64,000 nucleotides of DNA from assembly GCF_035989285.1 (NCBI RefSeq), contig NZ_CP108513.1, positions 3,596,001 through 3,660,000 on the forward strand. Reading direction: 5' to 3'. A program made the position numbers and the translations under genes. Below the pieces are notes generated by a model. The model had not been told where the DNA came from. It saw only the letters and a list, made by a program, of their open reading frames with translations, and made no database searches. This document shows positions 17,112 through 25,563 of this stretch, one piece after another. Within the stretch, counting starts at the first letter, position 1, and each line of letters begins with the position of its first letter. Source of the DNA: Streptomyces sp. NBC_01235 (GTDB lineage: Bacteria; Actinomycetota; Actinomycetes; Streptomycetales; Streptomycetaceae).

Positions 17112-18755
17112 ATGACAGAGCTCATGACAGACACTGAGTACGACGTCGTGGTGGTCGGCGCCGGGCCGGTCGGGCTGATGCTGGGGTGCGAGCTGGCGCT
17201 CGGCGGGGCGCGGACGCTGGTCGTCGAGCGGTTGGCCGAGGTGGACGAGACGATCAAGGCTGGCGCGATCAACTCCCCGACCGCCGTGGCCCTTTACCGG
17301 CGCGGGCTGCTGCCCGCGCTCACGGAGGTCCAGGAGGCGGCGATGAGCCGGTTCCGGGAGTTCATGAAGGCGCGGGGCAAAGAGGCCGGCGCGGGGGCCG
17401 TGCCGCCGCCGAGGTTCGCCGGGCACTTCGCCGGGATCATGCTCGACGCCGCCCTGCTGGACGACTCGGACCCGGCCTTCGCGGACCTCGGACCGGTCGA
17501 CGGCATCGGTCTGATCCCGCAGGCGACGCTGGAGCGGCTGCTCGCCGACCGCGCCCGGGAACTGGGCGTGGAGGTGCGGCGCCAGGTCGAGCTGACGGGC
17601 TTCGACGCAGACGAAGGCGACGGCCACGGCGACGGCGACGGCCACGGCCACGGCCACGGCCACGGCCACGGCCACGGCGACGGCGAACGCGGCGTCACCG
17701 TACGCCTCACGCCCGGGCGGGACGTGCGCGCGGGCTGGCTCGTCGGGTGCGACGGCGGCCGAAGCACCGTCCGCAAACTCGCCGGGTTCGACTTCCCGGG
17801 CACGCCCCCGGAGATCACCGGGTACCAGGCGATCGCCGACATGACCGGGACCGAGGGGCTGCGGCGCGGCTGGCACACGACGGACGTCGGGACGTACGTC
17901 CATGGTCCGATGCCCGGCCGCGTCCTGACCGTGGAGTTCGACGGGCCGCCCGCCGACCGTGAAACGCCCGTCACCACCGAGGAGTTGCAGGCCAGTGTGC
18001 GCCACGTGACCGGTGTGGACGTGACGGTGGACAAGGTGCACTCGCTGACCCGGTTCACCGACAACTGCCGTCAGGCGAGCACCTATCGCGCGGGCCGGGT
18101 GCTGCTCGCGGGCGACGCGGCGCATGTGCACTCGCCGTTCGGCGGGCAGGGGCTCAACCTCGGCATCGGGGACGCGATGAACCTCGGCTGGAAGCTCGCG
18201 GCGGTGGTGCGCGGGCACGCTCCCGAGGGGCTGCTCGACTCGTACACACGTGAACGGCATCCGATCGGCGCCTGGGTGCTGGAGTGGACACGGGCCCAGA
18301 TCGCGCTGATGCGCCCCGAGTCGCACGCGCGCGCCCTGCGCGAGGTGGTGACCGGCATGACGGGGACGGTCGACGGCACCACCTACCTGGTCAAGAAGAT
18401 CTCCGGCGTCTGGCAGCACTACGATCTGCCCGGCGACCACCCGCTGGTCGGCCACAGCGCCCCCGACCTGGAACTCTCCGACGGCACCCGGCTCGCCGAC
18501 CACCTGCACGGCGGTCGCGCCCTGCTGCTCGACCTGGCCGACGACCCCAAGCTGCGCGCCCGCGCGGAGGGCCACGGCGACCGGGTGGACGTCCGCCCCC
18601 TCGCCGCCCCCGGCCACCCGGAGCTCACGGCGCTGCTCGTGCGGCCGGACGGATACGTGGCGTGGGCGGCGGACACGGAACACGTGCCTGAGGACGCCGC
18701 GGACAACACCCTGGAGGCGGCGCTGGAACGCTGGTTCGGCGCGCCTGCCTCCTGA
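17112..18755 (+). CDS. FAD-dependent aromatic monooxygenase (PgaE/Rox-like)
   Basis: A 547-residue flavoprotein monooxygenase that should use NAD(P)H and O2 to hydroxylate an aromatic or antibiotic substrate. DVVVVGAGPVGLMLGCELAL near residue 12 is the FAD-binding GxGxxG, LVGCDGGRSTVRK near 213 is the DG motif, and VLLAGDAAHVHSPFGGQGLN near 332 is the GD motif. A thioredoxin-like C-terminal domain follows, as in polyketide hydroxylases and rifampicin monooxygenases. Residues 169-192 are an unusual Gly-His/Gly-Asp dipeptide repeat. Start ATG 17112 (or 17124). Divergent from a TetR gene. Confidence 0.9.
   Translation: MTELMTDTEYDVVVVGAGPVGLMLGCELALGGARTLVVERLAEVDETIKAGAINSPTAVALYRRGLLPALTEVQEAAMSRFREFMKARGKEAGAGAVPPPRFAGHFAGIMLDAALLDDSDPAFADLGPVDGIGLIPQATLERLLADRARELGVEVRRQVELTGFDADEGDGHGDGDGHGHGHGHGHGHGDGERGVTVRLTPGRDVRAGWLVGCDGGRSTVRKLAGFDFPGTPPEITGYQAIADMTGTEGLRRGWHTTDVGTYVHGPMPGRVLTVEFDGPPADRETPVTTEELQASVRHVTGVDVTVDKVHSLTRFTDNCRQASTYRAGRVLLAGDAAHVHSPFGGQGLNLGIGDAMNLGWKLAAVVRGHAPEGLLDSYTRERHPIGAWVLEWTRAQIALMRPESHARALREVVTGMTGTVDGTTYLVKKISGVWQHYDLPGDHPLVGHSAPDLELSDGTRLADHLHGGRALLLDLADDPKLRARAEGHGDRVDVRPLAAPGHPELTALLVRPDGYVAWAADTEHVPEDAADNTLEAALERWFGAPAS
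17616..17687 (+). repeat. In-frame hexanucleotide repeat (GGCCAC/GGCGAC)
   Basis: Twelve hexamers in a row: GGCCAC or GGCGAC and one GGCGAA, with six consecutive GGCCAC at 17640-17675. It encodes Gly-His and Gly-Asp dipeptides inside the monooxygenase, between the FAD-binding strand region and the DG motif. Confidence 0.95.
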
Positions 18756-18776
18756 CGACGACCGCGTGCAGGGCTG

Positions 18777-20267
18777 TCACGCGGGCGCGAAGCGGATCGT
18801 CGGCGCCGCCGGATCGGCCTCCGTGAGGCGGACGCGCAGCCGCTCGCCGAGCGGAAGAGGAGCGCCACCGCCGACGCCGTCGCCACTGTCGATGCGGCCG
18901 ATGACCGCCGGGAATTCCAGTTGGACGGTGCCGACGGTCGGCCGGTGCTCCTCCACGTCCACCACGTAGCCGTCGAACACCTCGCCGACCCGGTCCTTCA
19001 GCAGCGCGGCCTCGACGATGTCGACGCAGCCGCGCTCGACGGCGTTCGCGCGCCGCCCGCCCTCCGCCATCTCCTTCGGCAGGGCGTCGAGCGCGGCGAG
19101 CACCCAGTCGGGCGGGGCGTGGCCTGCGACGGCGGCGAGGCAGAGCTCGGTGGCGTGGCGGTCGGCGAGGCGGCGGAGCGGGGCCGTGCAGTGGGTGTAC
19201 GGGGCCGCGACGGCGGCGTGGGTGGTGATGCCGGGGAGCTTCCCGTCGCGGAAGACGGTGTAGCCGGCGCCCCGCAACAGGGTCGTGCACTCCTGGAGGA
19301 AGGCCGCGTGACGGGGGTCGTGCGGGTCGAGGGAGCGAATGAGCTGCGCGTACGAGACATGGTGCGGCCAGTCGATGCGCAGGGCGTGCGCGGTGCGGCG
19401 CAGGCGGCCGACATCCCCCACTCTCGAATTCACTCGAGCGGGGGGACCCCCATCGTCGGGAGCGGCGGGCAGCGTGCGCAGGACGCCCGTGCCGGAGGCG
19501 AGCATCAGCTCGGCCGCGGCCATCCCGGTGAGGAGGGAGAGCTGGGCGTTCCAGCCCTCGGCGGGCAGCGGGGCGCGGTACGTCAGCTCATAGGTGTGGT
19601 CGTGCTCGACGACCTCCTGCTCGGGCACATCGAGGGAGATCCCGCCCCGCTCGGCTTCGAGTCGCTCCCGCAACTTCCCCACGACGGGCAGGAGTTGGAG
19701 CGTTCCCTCGGCGGTCCCCGCGTCGATCTGCCGCTGCACGCCCGCGTAGTCGAGCTTCGCTCGGCTGCGGACGAGGGCGCGGCGGACGTCGACGGCGAGG
19801 GTACGGCCGTCGGCGTCGAGGTCGACGGTCCACAGGGCGGCGGGGCGGACCCGGCCGGGCAGCAGACTGGCGGCGCCCTCGCTCAGCACGGCCGGGTGCA
19901 GCGGGACCTTGCCGTCGGGGAAGTAGAGGGTGCTCACCCGGCGGTGCGCCTCGGCGTCCAGCGGTCCGCCGGGGACGACGAACGCGGCGACGTCGGCGAT
20001 GGCGTACCGGACGCGGTAGCCGGTGCCCTGCCGGGAGAGGTGCAACGCCTGGTCGAGGTCGGTGGAGGCGGGAGGGTCGAGGGTGAGGAAGGGGATGTCG
20101 GTGGCGTCGTACGAGGGGAGCGCCGGGGCCTTCGCGACCCGCTCCGCCTCGGCGAGGACCGCGAGCGGGAAGGCGACCGGTGCACCGAGTCTCGTGCGCA
20201 GGGCGGTGAGGGCGGCCCGGAGGGGGGCTTCGGGGGCGCCGGTCACGCGGATGTGGCGGCGGGGCAT
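18777..20267 (-). CDS. RNB domain ribonuclease (RNase II/R family, short form)
   Basis: A 496-residue exoribonuclease. The RNB active-site segment FLTLDPPASTDLDQALHL near residue 65 supplies the metal-binding aspartates, and HCTAPLRRLADRHATELCL near 375 is the second conserved block. It lacks the cold-shock and S1 domains expected in full RNase II/R; only a short beta-rich C-terminal part (RVRLTEADPAAPTIRF) remains. Family members degrade RNA 3' to 5'. Start is the ATG at 20267. A copy of a dispersed 40-bp element lies in frame near 19414-19452 and adds about 13 residues. Convergent with the monooxygenase. Confidence 0.88.
   Translation of the reverse strand: MPRRHIRVTGAPEAPLRAALTALRTRLGAPVAFPLAVLAEAERVAKAPALPSYDATDIPFLTLDPPASTDLDQALHLSRQGTGYRVRYAIADVAAFVVPGGPLDAEAHRRVSTLYFPDGKVPLHPAVLSEGAASLLPGRVRPAALWTVDLDADGRTLAVDVRRALVRSRAKLDYAGVQRQIDAGTAEGTLQLLPVVGKLRERLEAERGGISLDVPEQEVVEHDHTYELTYRAPLPAEGWNAQLSLLTGMAAAELMLASGTGVLRTLPAAPDDGGPPARVNSRVGDVGRLRRTAHALRIDWPHHVSYAQLIRSLDPHDPRHAAFLQECTTLLRGAGYTVFRDGKLPGITTHAAVAAPYTHCTAPLRRLADRHATELCLAAVAGHAPPDWVLAALDALPKEMAEGGRRANAVERGCVDIVEAALLKDRVGEVFDGYVVDVEEHRPTVGTVQLEFPAVIGRIDSGDGVGGGAPLPLGERLRVRLTEADPAAPTIRFAPA
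19414..19453. repeat. Dispersed GC-rich element, copy 1 (inside RNB gene)
   Basis: Pattern CCCCCACTCTCG-(AATTCA)-CTCGAGCGGGGGGACCCCC, an imperfect palindrome. The same pattern recurs near 48712, 50129 and 54109. Confidence 0.75.
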
Positions 20268-20345
20268 GCAACGAATGTAGGACCGGGGCGGCCTCGCGGC
20301 ACGTCGTACGCTGGCGCGGCAGAGCTCTACCGAAGGAGATTTCCC

Positions 20346-21137
20346 GTGCTGGTCCTGCTGCCTCCCTCCGAAGGCAAGGCGTCCTCTGGACGTGGCGCCC
20401 CGCTCAAGCCGGAGACCCTCTCCCTGCCGGGGCTCGGCGCCGCCCGCGAGGCCGTCCTCGACGAGCTGGTCGAGCTGTGCGCGGCCGACGAGGACAAGGC
20501 ACGCGAGGTGCTCGGGCTGAGCGAGGGGCTGCGTGGCGAGGTCGCGAAGAACACGGAGCTGCGCACGGCGGGCGCGCGGCCGGCCGGGGAGATCTACACG
20601 GGCGTCCTGTACGACGCCCTCGGCCTGGCCTCCCTCGACGCCGCGGCGAAGAGGCGCGCGGCTCGGTCGCTGCTCGTCTTCTCGGGACTGTGGGGCGCCG
20701 TCCGGGTGACGGACCGCATCCCGTCCTACCGCTGCTCGATGGGCGTGAGGCTGCCGGGGCTGGGGGCGCTTGGCGCGCACTGGCGCACGCCGATGGCGTC
20801 CGTGCTGCCCGAGGCGGCCGGGGACGGGCTGGTGCTGGACCTGCGGTCGGCGGCCTACGCGGCCGCGTGGAAGCCGAAGGGCGAGGTCGCCGGGCGGACG
20901 GCGAGCGTGCGGGTGCTGCACGCGCCGACCCGGAAGGTCGTCAGCCACTTCAACAAGGCGACGAAGGGGCGGATCGTCCGGAGCCTGCTGACGGCGGGGA
21001 TCGCCCCCAAGGGCCCGGCGGAGCTGGTGGAGGCGTTGCGGGACCTCGGGTACGTGGTGGAGGAGCAGGCACCGGCGCGGGCGAAGGCCGGGGCGACGGC
21101 CTGGACGCTGGACGTCCTGGTGGACGAGGTGCACTGA
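20346..21137 (+). CDS. yaaA: Peroxide stress protein YaaA family
   Basis: A 263-residue protein from a GTG at 20346 with AAGGAG upstream. Family signatures: LVLLPPSEGKASSGRG at the start, YTGVLYDALG near 80, LLVFSGLWGAVRVTDRIPSY near 105, and the basic KVVSHFNKATKGRIVR near 200. YaaA limits hydrogen peroxide damage by lowering free iron in E. coli, and the fold binds DNA. The gene is divergent from the RNB nuclease with 78 bp between starts. Confidence 0.9.
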   Translation: MLVLLPPSEGKASSGRGAPLKPETLSLPGLGAAREAVLDELVELCAADEDKAREVLGLSEGLRGEVAKNTELRTAGARPAGEIYTGVLYDALGLASLDAAAKRRAARSLLVFSGLWGAVRVTDRIPSYRCSMGVRLPGLGALGAHWRTPMASVLPEAAGDGLVLDLRSAAYAAAWKPKGEVAGRTASVRVLHAPTRKVVSHFNKATKGRIVRSLLTAGIAPKGPAELVEALRDLGYVVEEQAPARAKAGATAWTLDVLVDEVH

Positions 21138-21196
21138 GACCCGTCAGGTGCACTGGGGCCCATCAGGAGCACTGAGGCCCATCAGGAGCGTAGGCG

Positions 21197-21232
21197 TTGC
21201 AGCATATGCAATGACCTTTGCGCATATTGCGC
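21197..21232. promoter_or_regulatory. Two helically phased palindromes upstream of KDPG aldolase
   Basis: TTGCA-GCATA-TGCAA (21197-21211) and GCGCA-TAT-TGCGC (21220-21232) share a GCATAT core and are centred 22 bp apart, two helical turns. They end 13 bases before the aldolase start. This fits an IclR- or GntR-type operator for sugar-acid catabolism; the regulator is not in the window. Confidence 0.55.
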
Positions 21233-21244
21233 GGCGAGGGCAGG

Positions 21245-21988
21245 ATGAGGCGCATGATCTCACCGCTGCCCTCCTCTTCGGCTGCCTCGGTACTGGATAT
21301 GGCCCCGGTCGTCCCCGTGGTGGTCGTCGAGGACGCCGCCGACGCGGTACCGCTGGCGCGGGCGCTGGTCGGGGGCGGGCTGCCCGCGATCGAGGTGACG
21401 CTGCGGACGTCGGCCGCGCTCGACGCGATCCGGGAGATCTCCGGGTCGGTGCCGGAGGCGGTCGTCGGGGCCGGAACGGTGATCACACCGGAGCAGGTGA
21501 CGGCGTGCGGGGCGGCCGGGGCACGGTTCCTGGTGAGCCCCGGCTGGACGGACGTCCTGCTGACGGCGATGCGGGCGTCCGGGCTGCCCTTCCTGCCCGG
21601 GGTGTCCACCACGTCGGAGGTAGTGGCCCTGCTGGAGCGGGGGGTGCGGGAGATGAAGTTCTTCCCGGCGCAGGCGGCGGGCGGTACCGCCTACCTCGGA
21701 TCACTCGCCGGACCGCTCCCCCAGGCCCGCTTCTGCCCGACCGGAGGTATCGGCCCGAACAACGCGCCGGAGTATCTGTCCCTGCCCAACGTCGGTTGCG
21801 TGGGCGGGAGTTGGATGGTCCCGGCGGACGCGGTCGCGGCCCGGGACTGGGCGCGGATCGAGGGCCTCGCCCGCACCGCCTCGTACCTGGGGGCCGACCT
21901 CAGGACCGGCCCGAGGACCGGCCCGAGGACCAGCCCGAGACCCGACCTCACGGCCGGCCTCAGGGCCGAAGGTGGGACGTGTCGTTGA
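21245..21988 (+). CDS. eda: KDPG/KHG aldolase family protein
   Basis: A 247-residue class I aldolase of the Eda family, expected to split 2-keto-3-deoxy-6-phosphogluconate to pyruvate and glyceraldehyde 3-phosphate (and/or 4-hydroxy-2-oxoglutarate). IEVTLRT near 50 carries the catalytic Glu, GAGTVITPEQV near 80, PGVSTTSEV near 118, and KFFPAQAAGG near 140 carries the Schiff-base Lys. GGIGPNNAPEYL binds phosphate. The last 20 residues are a low-complexity RTGP repeat. The 3' end overlaps the convergent RNase H/phosphatase gene by 29 bp. Start ATG 21245 (21254 possible). Confidence 0.88.
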   Translation: MRRMISPLPSSSAASVLDMAPVVPVVVVEDAADAVPLARALVGGGLPAIEVTLRTSAALDAIREISGSVPEAVVGAGTVITPEQVTACGAAGARFLVSPGWTDVLLTAMRASGLPFLPGVSTTSEVVALLERGVREMKFFPAQAAGGTAYLGSLAGPLPQARFCPTGGIGPNNAPEYLSLPNVGCVGGSWMVPADAVAARDWARIEGLARTASYLGADLRTGPRTGPRTSPRPDLTAGLRAEGGTCR

Positions 21989-23666
21989 GGAGGCGGACGC
22001 TGGCGTTGCCGTCCGCGTAATACGCCACCGCCGACAGCGAGGCCGCCGACAGTTCCATACGGAACAGCGACTCGGGCGGGGCGCCCAGGGCGAGCCGTAC
22101 GAAGGTCTTGATCGGGGTCACATGGGTGACCAGCAGGACCGTACGGCCCGCGTACGCCGCGACCAGCTTGTCGCGGGTGGCGGCGATCCGGGTGGCGGTC
22201 GCCGCGAAGCTCTCGCCACCGCCGGTCGGCTGGGCCTGAGGGTCGGCCAGCCAGGCGTTCAGGTCGTCGGGGTAGCGCTCACGGACCTCGCCGAAGGTCA
22301 GCCCCTCCCAGGCCGCGAAGTCCGTCTCGATCAGCCCGTCCTCGACGGTGACCTCCAGACCGAGGCGGGCGGCGACGGCGCCCGCGGTCTCGCGGGTGCG
22401 GGCGAGCGGGGAGGCGAGGATGTGCTGGACGGTCCCGCGCCGGGCGAGCGCGGCGGCCACCCGCTCGGCCTGCTCCCGGCCGACGTCCGAGAGGGAGGGA
22501 TTGGTACCGCCACTGCCGGAGAATCGCTTCTGCGGGGTGAGCGGCGTCTCCCCGTGCCGCAGGAGCACGAAGGTGGCGGGCGCCCCGAGATCGGGAGCCG
22601 CACCCCAGCCGACGGAGGGGGTGGCGGAGGCAGTCGTGACGGCGGAGGGAGTGGTGGCAGCAGGAGCGGCGGCGGGGGCGGAAGGTACCGGGGTGGCGAC
22701 GGTGCGGGCGGCACGGCGGTCGGCGACGGTCTTCGCCCCGGCCTCAAGAGAGGTTTCGGCAGCGGTTTTGGTACCGGTTTCCCGAACGGTTTCCGCACCG
22801 GCTTCCGTAACCGATTCCCGAGCCGCTTCCGCACCGGCTTCCGTAACCGATTCCCGAGCCGCTTCCGCACCGGCTTCCGTAACCGATTCCCGAGCCGCTT
22901 CCGCACCGGCTTCCGTAACCGATTCCCGAGCCGCTTCCGCACCGGCTTCCGTAACCGGTTCCCGAGCCGCTTCCGTGTCGGATTCCCAAGCGGTTTCCCC
23001 GCCGCGCTCCCGGGCCGTCTCCGCGCCCGTCCCCCGAAGCGTTTCCCCACCGGTTTCCCGGGCCGTCTCCGCGCCCGTCCCCTTGGCCGGGCGCCCGGAG
23101 TCCTGGGGCACTGGGCGGGCCTGGGCCAGGGCCGCGCGGGCCCTTGCGGCGCCCGCGGCGGCGTCGCCGGGCGGGCCCGAGGGCGCCGGGGCGGCCGGGG
23201 CCGCGGCGGTACGGGCGTCGAGCGCGGCCCGCGACGCCCCGGCGTCCCACTGCTCACCCCGCTTGCCCGCGTCCATCGCCTCGTTCGCCAGGCGGTCGGC
23301 GTGCTTGTTCTGCTCGCGCGGGATCCACTCGTAGGTGACCTGCCCGCGCGGGAGCATCCGGGCCGCCTCCGCGGCGAGCGGCTTCATGTCGGGGTGCTTG
23401 ATCTTCCAGCGCCCCGACATCTGCTCGACGACCAGCTTGGAGTCCATGCGCACGCGCACCGTGGCCGACGGGTCGAGTTCCCGGGCAGCCCGCAGGCCGG
23501 CCAGCAGCCCCCGGTACTCGGCCACGTTGTTGGTGGCGATGCCGATGTACTCGGCCCGCTCGACGAGGGTCTCCCCCGTCGCCGCGTCGATCACCACGCT
23601 GCCGTAGCCCGCGGGCCCCGGGTTGCCCCGCGACCCGCCGTCGGCCTCGACGATGAACTCCCGCAC
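21960..23666 (-). CDS. Bifunctional RNase HI / acid phosphatase (phosphoglycerate mutase-like)
   Basis: A 568-residue two-domain protein like the Streptomyces coelicolor SCO2299 and mycobacterial Rv2228c type. Residues 1-135 are RNase HI: FIVEADGGSRGNPGPAGYG with the first Asp, NNVAEYRGLL with Glu, VRMDSKLVVEQ with Asp, and KHADRLANEAM with the last Asp. Residues 370-565 are a histidine phosphatase: FVLLRHGETPLT with the catalytic RHG, ASPLARTRETA, and LLVTHVTPIK with the second His. The roughly 230-residue linker is unusually long and contains a 12-residue repeat (EAARESVTEAGA). The first half removes RNA-DNA hybrids; in this family the second half resembles CobC-type phosphatases. Confidence 0.93.
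   Translation of the reverse strand: MREFIVEADGGSRGNPGPAGYGSVVIDAATGETLVERAEYIGIATNNVAEYRGLLAGLRAARELDPSATVRVRMDSKLVVEQMSGRWKIKHPDMKPLAAEAARMLPRGQVTYEWIPREQNKHADRLANEAMDAGKRGEQWDAGASRAALDARTAAAPAAPAPSGPPGDAAAGAARARAALAQARPVPQDSGRPAKGTGAETARETGGETLRGTGAETARERGGETAWESDTEAAREPVTEAGAEAARESVTEAGAEAARESVTEAGAEAARESVTEAGAEAARESVTEAGAETVRETGTKTAAETSLEAGAKTVADRRAARTVATPVPSAPAAAPAATTPSAVTTASATPSVGWGAAPDLGAPATFVLLRHGETPLTPQKRFSGSGGTNPSLSDVGREQAERVAAALARRGTVQHILASPLARTRETAGAVAARLGLEVTVEDGLIETDFAAWEGLTFGEVRERYPDDLNAWLADPQAQPTGGGESFAATATRIAATRDKLVAAYAGRTVLLVTHVTPIKTFVRLALGAPPESLFRMELSAASLSAVAYYADGNASVRLLNDTSHLRP
22803..22982. repeat. Five 36-bp coding repeats in RNase H/phosphatase linker
   Basis: Four nearly identical 36-bp units (starting 22803, 22839, 22875, 22911) and one diverged unit (22947). 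Each encodes 12 residues, EAARESVTEAGA in register. Confidence 0.95.
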
Positions 23667-23698
23667 GACGTAAGCCCCTTACCGCTTGAGACGACCGA

Positions 23699-24442
23699 CT
23701 ACAGACCGGACTCGGACGTACGCACCAGGATGCGCCGGCAGTTCTCGCACCGGACGACCGTGTCACGCGCGGCCGAGCGGACCTCGTTGAAGTCGGTGAT
23801 CGAGAGCTCCTGGCGGCAGCCCTGGCAGGTGCGCTGGGAGAGCTTGGCCGCGCCGATGCCGCCCTGCTGCTCGCGCAGCTTGTCGTAGAGCTTGAGCAGG
23901 TCGGCGGGGATGGACCCGGCGATGACCTCGCGCTCCTTCGTCACCGTGGCGGCCTCGCCGTCGAGCTCCTCGAAGGCCGCGTCCCGGCGCGCGGTGGCGT
24001 CGTCGATCTTCCCCTGGACGGAGCCGACGCGCTCGGTCAGCTCGGCGGCCCGCTCCTGCGCGGACTCTCGGCGCTCCATGACCTCCAGGACGATGTCCTC
24101 GAGGTCGCCCTGGCGCTTGGCGAGGGAGACGATCTCCTTCTGGAGGTTCTCCAGGTCCTTCGGGGAGGTGACGGCCCCGGAGTCGAGCCGCTGCTGGTCG
24201 CGGGCGGCGCGCTGGCGCACCTGGTCCACGTCCTGCTCGGCCTTGGTCTGTTCGCGGGCGGTGTCGCTCTCCTCGGTCTGCGCGGCCACGAGGAGGTCGC
24301 GCAGCTGGGTGAGGTCCTTGGTCAGCGACTCGATCTCGGCGTGCTCGGGCAGGGACCTCCGCTTGTGCGTGAGCTGCTGGAGCCGGACGTCGAGGGCCTG
24401 GACGTCGAGGAGTCGGATCTGGTCGGCGGGCTCGGCGTTCAG
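23699..24442 (-). CDS. Coiled-coil zinc-ribbon protein (CdsZ-like, C4-type)
   Basis: A 247-residue protein: a long coiled coil (about residues 30-170, rich in heptad Leu/Glu/Arg) followed by a zinc ribbon with two Cys-x2-Cys knuckles, TCQGCRQE near 205 and RCENCRRI near 233. Family members (DUF164/C4 zinc ribbon) are RNA- or nucleic-acid-linked, with unclear function. No ATG, GTG or TTG is available in frame between the upstream gene and the conserved AEPADQIRLLDVQALD start; a CTG at 24442 has GGGAG eight bases upstream and overlaps the Nif3 stop as CTGA. I therefore call a CTG start. Confidence 0.85.
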   Translation of the reverse strand: MNAEPADQIRLLDVQALDVRLQQLTHKRRSLPEHAEIESLTKDLTQLRDLLVAAQTEESDTAREQTKAEQDVDQVRQRAARDQQRLDSGAVTSPKDLENLQKEIVSLAKRQGDLEDIVLEVMERRESAQERAAELTERVGSVQGKIDDATARRDAAFEELDGEAATVTKEREVIAGSIPADLLKLYDKLREQQGGIGAAKLSQRTCQGCRQELSITDFNEVRSAARDTVVRCENCRRILVRTSESGL

Positions 24443-25374
24443 TTGGGGGCTCCCGGTGTTTCGGTGGAAGAGGAAAGGGTGCGCGAAGCGGTCGCTGGAA
24501 GGGTGCTGGTGGGCGACGGGTGGGCGGACGCCGCGTGGGCGGTCCAGGGGTCGGTGACCGTGCGGGAGACATGGACCCTGAGGTCCCATCCCCTCCGGTC
24601 GGAGATCTCGTCGAGCTGGGCGGCTGCCAGCTCGCACCAGGGCCACTCGGTGGCCCAGTGCGCCGCGTCGAGCAGCGCGAGAGGTGAGTGGGCGCCGTTG
24701 TCGCCGTGGGCGCGATCCGCGATGAACTCCGACGCCGGGTGGTGGCGCAGGTCCGCGGTGAGGAAGGCATCGACGCCGGCCGCGCGGACGTGGTCGAAGA
24801 GGCTGTCGCCGGACCCGCCACTGACGGCGACGGTCCGCACGACCGCCTCGGGGTCGCCGGCCACCCGGATGCCCTGGGCGGTGGCGGGCAGCCGCTCGGC
24901 GGCCCGGGCGGCGAACTCGCGGACGGTGAGCGGATGGTCCAGCTCGCAGACGCGGCCGAGCCCGCGCCGCCCCTCGGGGTCGCTCGGATCCGGCACGAGG
25001 GGCCGTACGACCCGCAGGTCGAGGGCGCCGGCCAGGGCGTCGCTCACCCCCGGGTCGGAGGTGTCGGCGTTGGTGTGAGCGACATGCAGGGCGATGTCGT
25101 TCTTGATGAGGGTGTGCACGACACGGCCCTTGAAGGTGGAGGCCGCGACGGTCGTCGTCCCGCGCAGATAGAGCGGATGGTGGGTGACGAGCAGACCGGC
25201 GCCGAGCCGCACGGCCTCCTCGACGATCTCCTGGACGGGATCGACGGCGAACAGAACCCGGGAGACCTCCTGCTCGGGGTCGCCCACGACGGTACCGACC
25301 GCGTCCCAGGACTCGGCCCACTCGGCGGGCCACAGGTTCTCCAGCGCGGCGATGACTTCAGACAGACGGGGCAC
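24439..25374 (-). CDS. Nif3-like dinuclear metal centre protein
   Basis: A 311-residue Nif3/YbgI-type protein. LLVTHHPLYLRG near residue 60 and VAHTNADTSDPG near 95 give metal-binding His and Asp residues, and a second set lies near the C terminus (DAFLTADLRHHPASEF, LLDAAHWATEWPW). These proteins form metal-containing hexamers of uncertain activity, often annotated as GTP cyclohydrolase I type 2. The last 25 residues (STLPATASRTLSSSTETPG) are low complexity. It is followed by the zinc-ribbon gene with a 4-base overlap. Confidence 0.9.
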   Translation of the reverse strand: MPRLSEVIAALENLWPAEWAESWDAVGTVVGDPEQEVSRVLFAVDPVQEIVEEAVRLGAGLLVTHHPLYLRGTTTVAASTFKGRVVHTLIKNDIALHVAHTNADTSDPGVSDALAGALDLRVVRPLVPDPSDPEGRRGLGRVCELDHPLTVREFAARAAERLPATAQGIRVAGDPEAVVRTVAVSGGSGDSLFDHVRAAGVDAFLTADLRHHPASEFIADRAHGDNGAHSPLALLDAAHWATEWPWCELAAAQLDEISDRRGWDLRVHVSRTVTDPWTAHAASAHPSPTSTLPATASRTLSSSTETPGAPN

Positions 25375-25563
25375 GGGGCAAGGCTACCTGGCCGTTCTGC
25401 GAGCCCGTACCGGTGCCGCCGATGGGGGCCGGGCCGATGCACACCCCTTCCGCGCCCCTCAGGCGAATCGCTTCTGCACCACTCTTATGAGGGAAGTGGA
25501 CCGCCCGTCGGCCCCCGGCCCGCGCGTACGAAAACTAGCTTCGTGGCTGGAGGTGGCGGAACG

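Noticed and set aside
18921..20345. Extension of the YaaA frame upstream of 20346
   Set aside because: It is the antisense of the RNB gene. The GTG at 20346 has an AAGGAG and matches the family start.
22803..22982. 36-bp repeats that might look like a CRISPR array
   Set aside because: The units are tandem without spacers and encode a regular 12-residue repeat in the RNase H/phosphatase linker.
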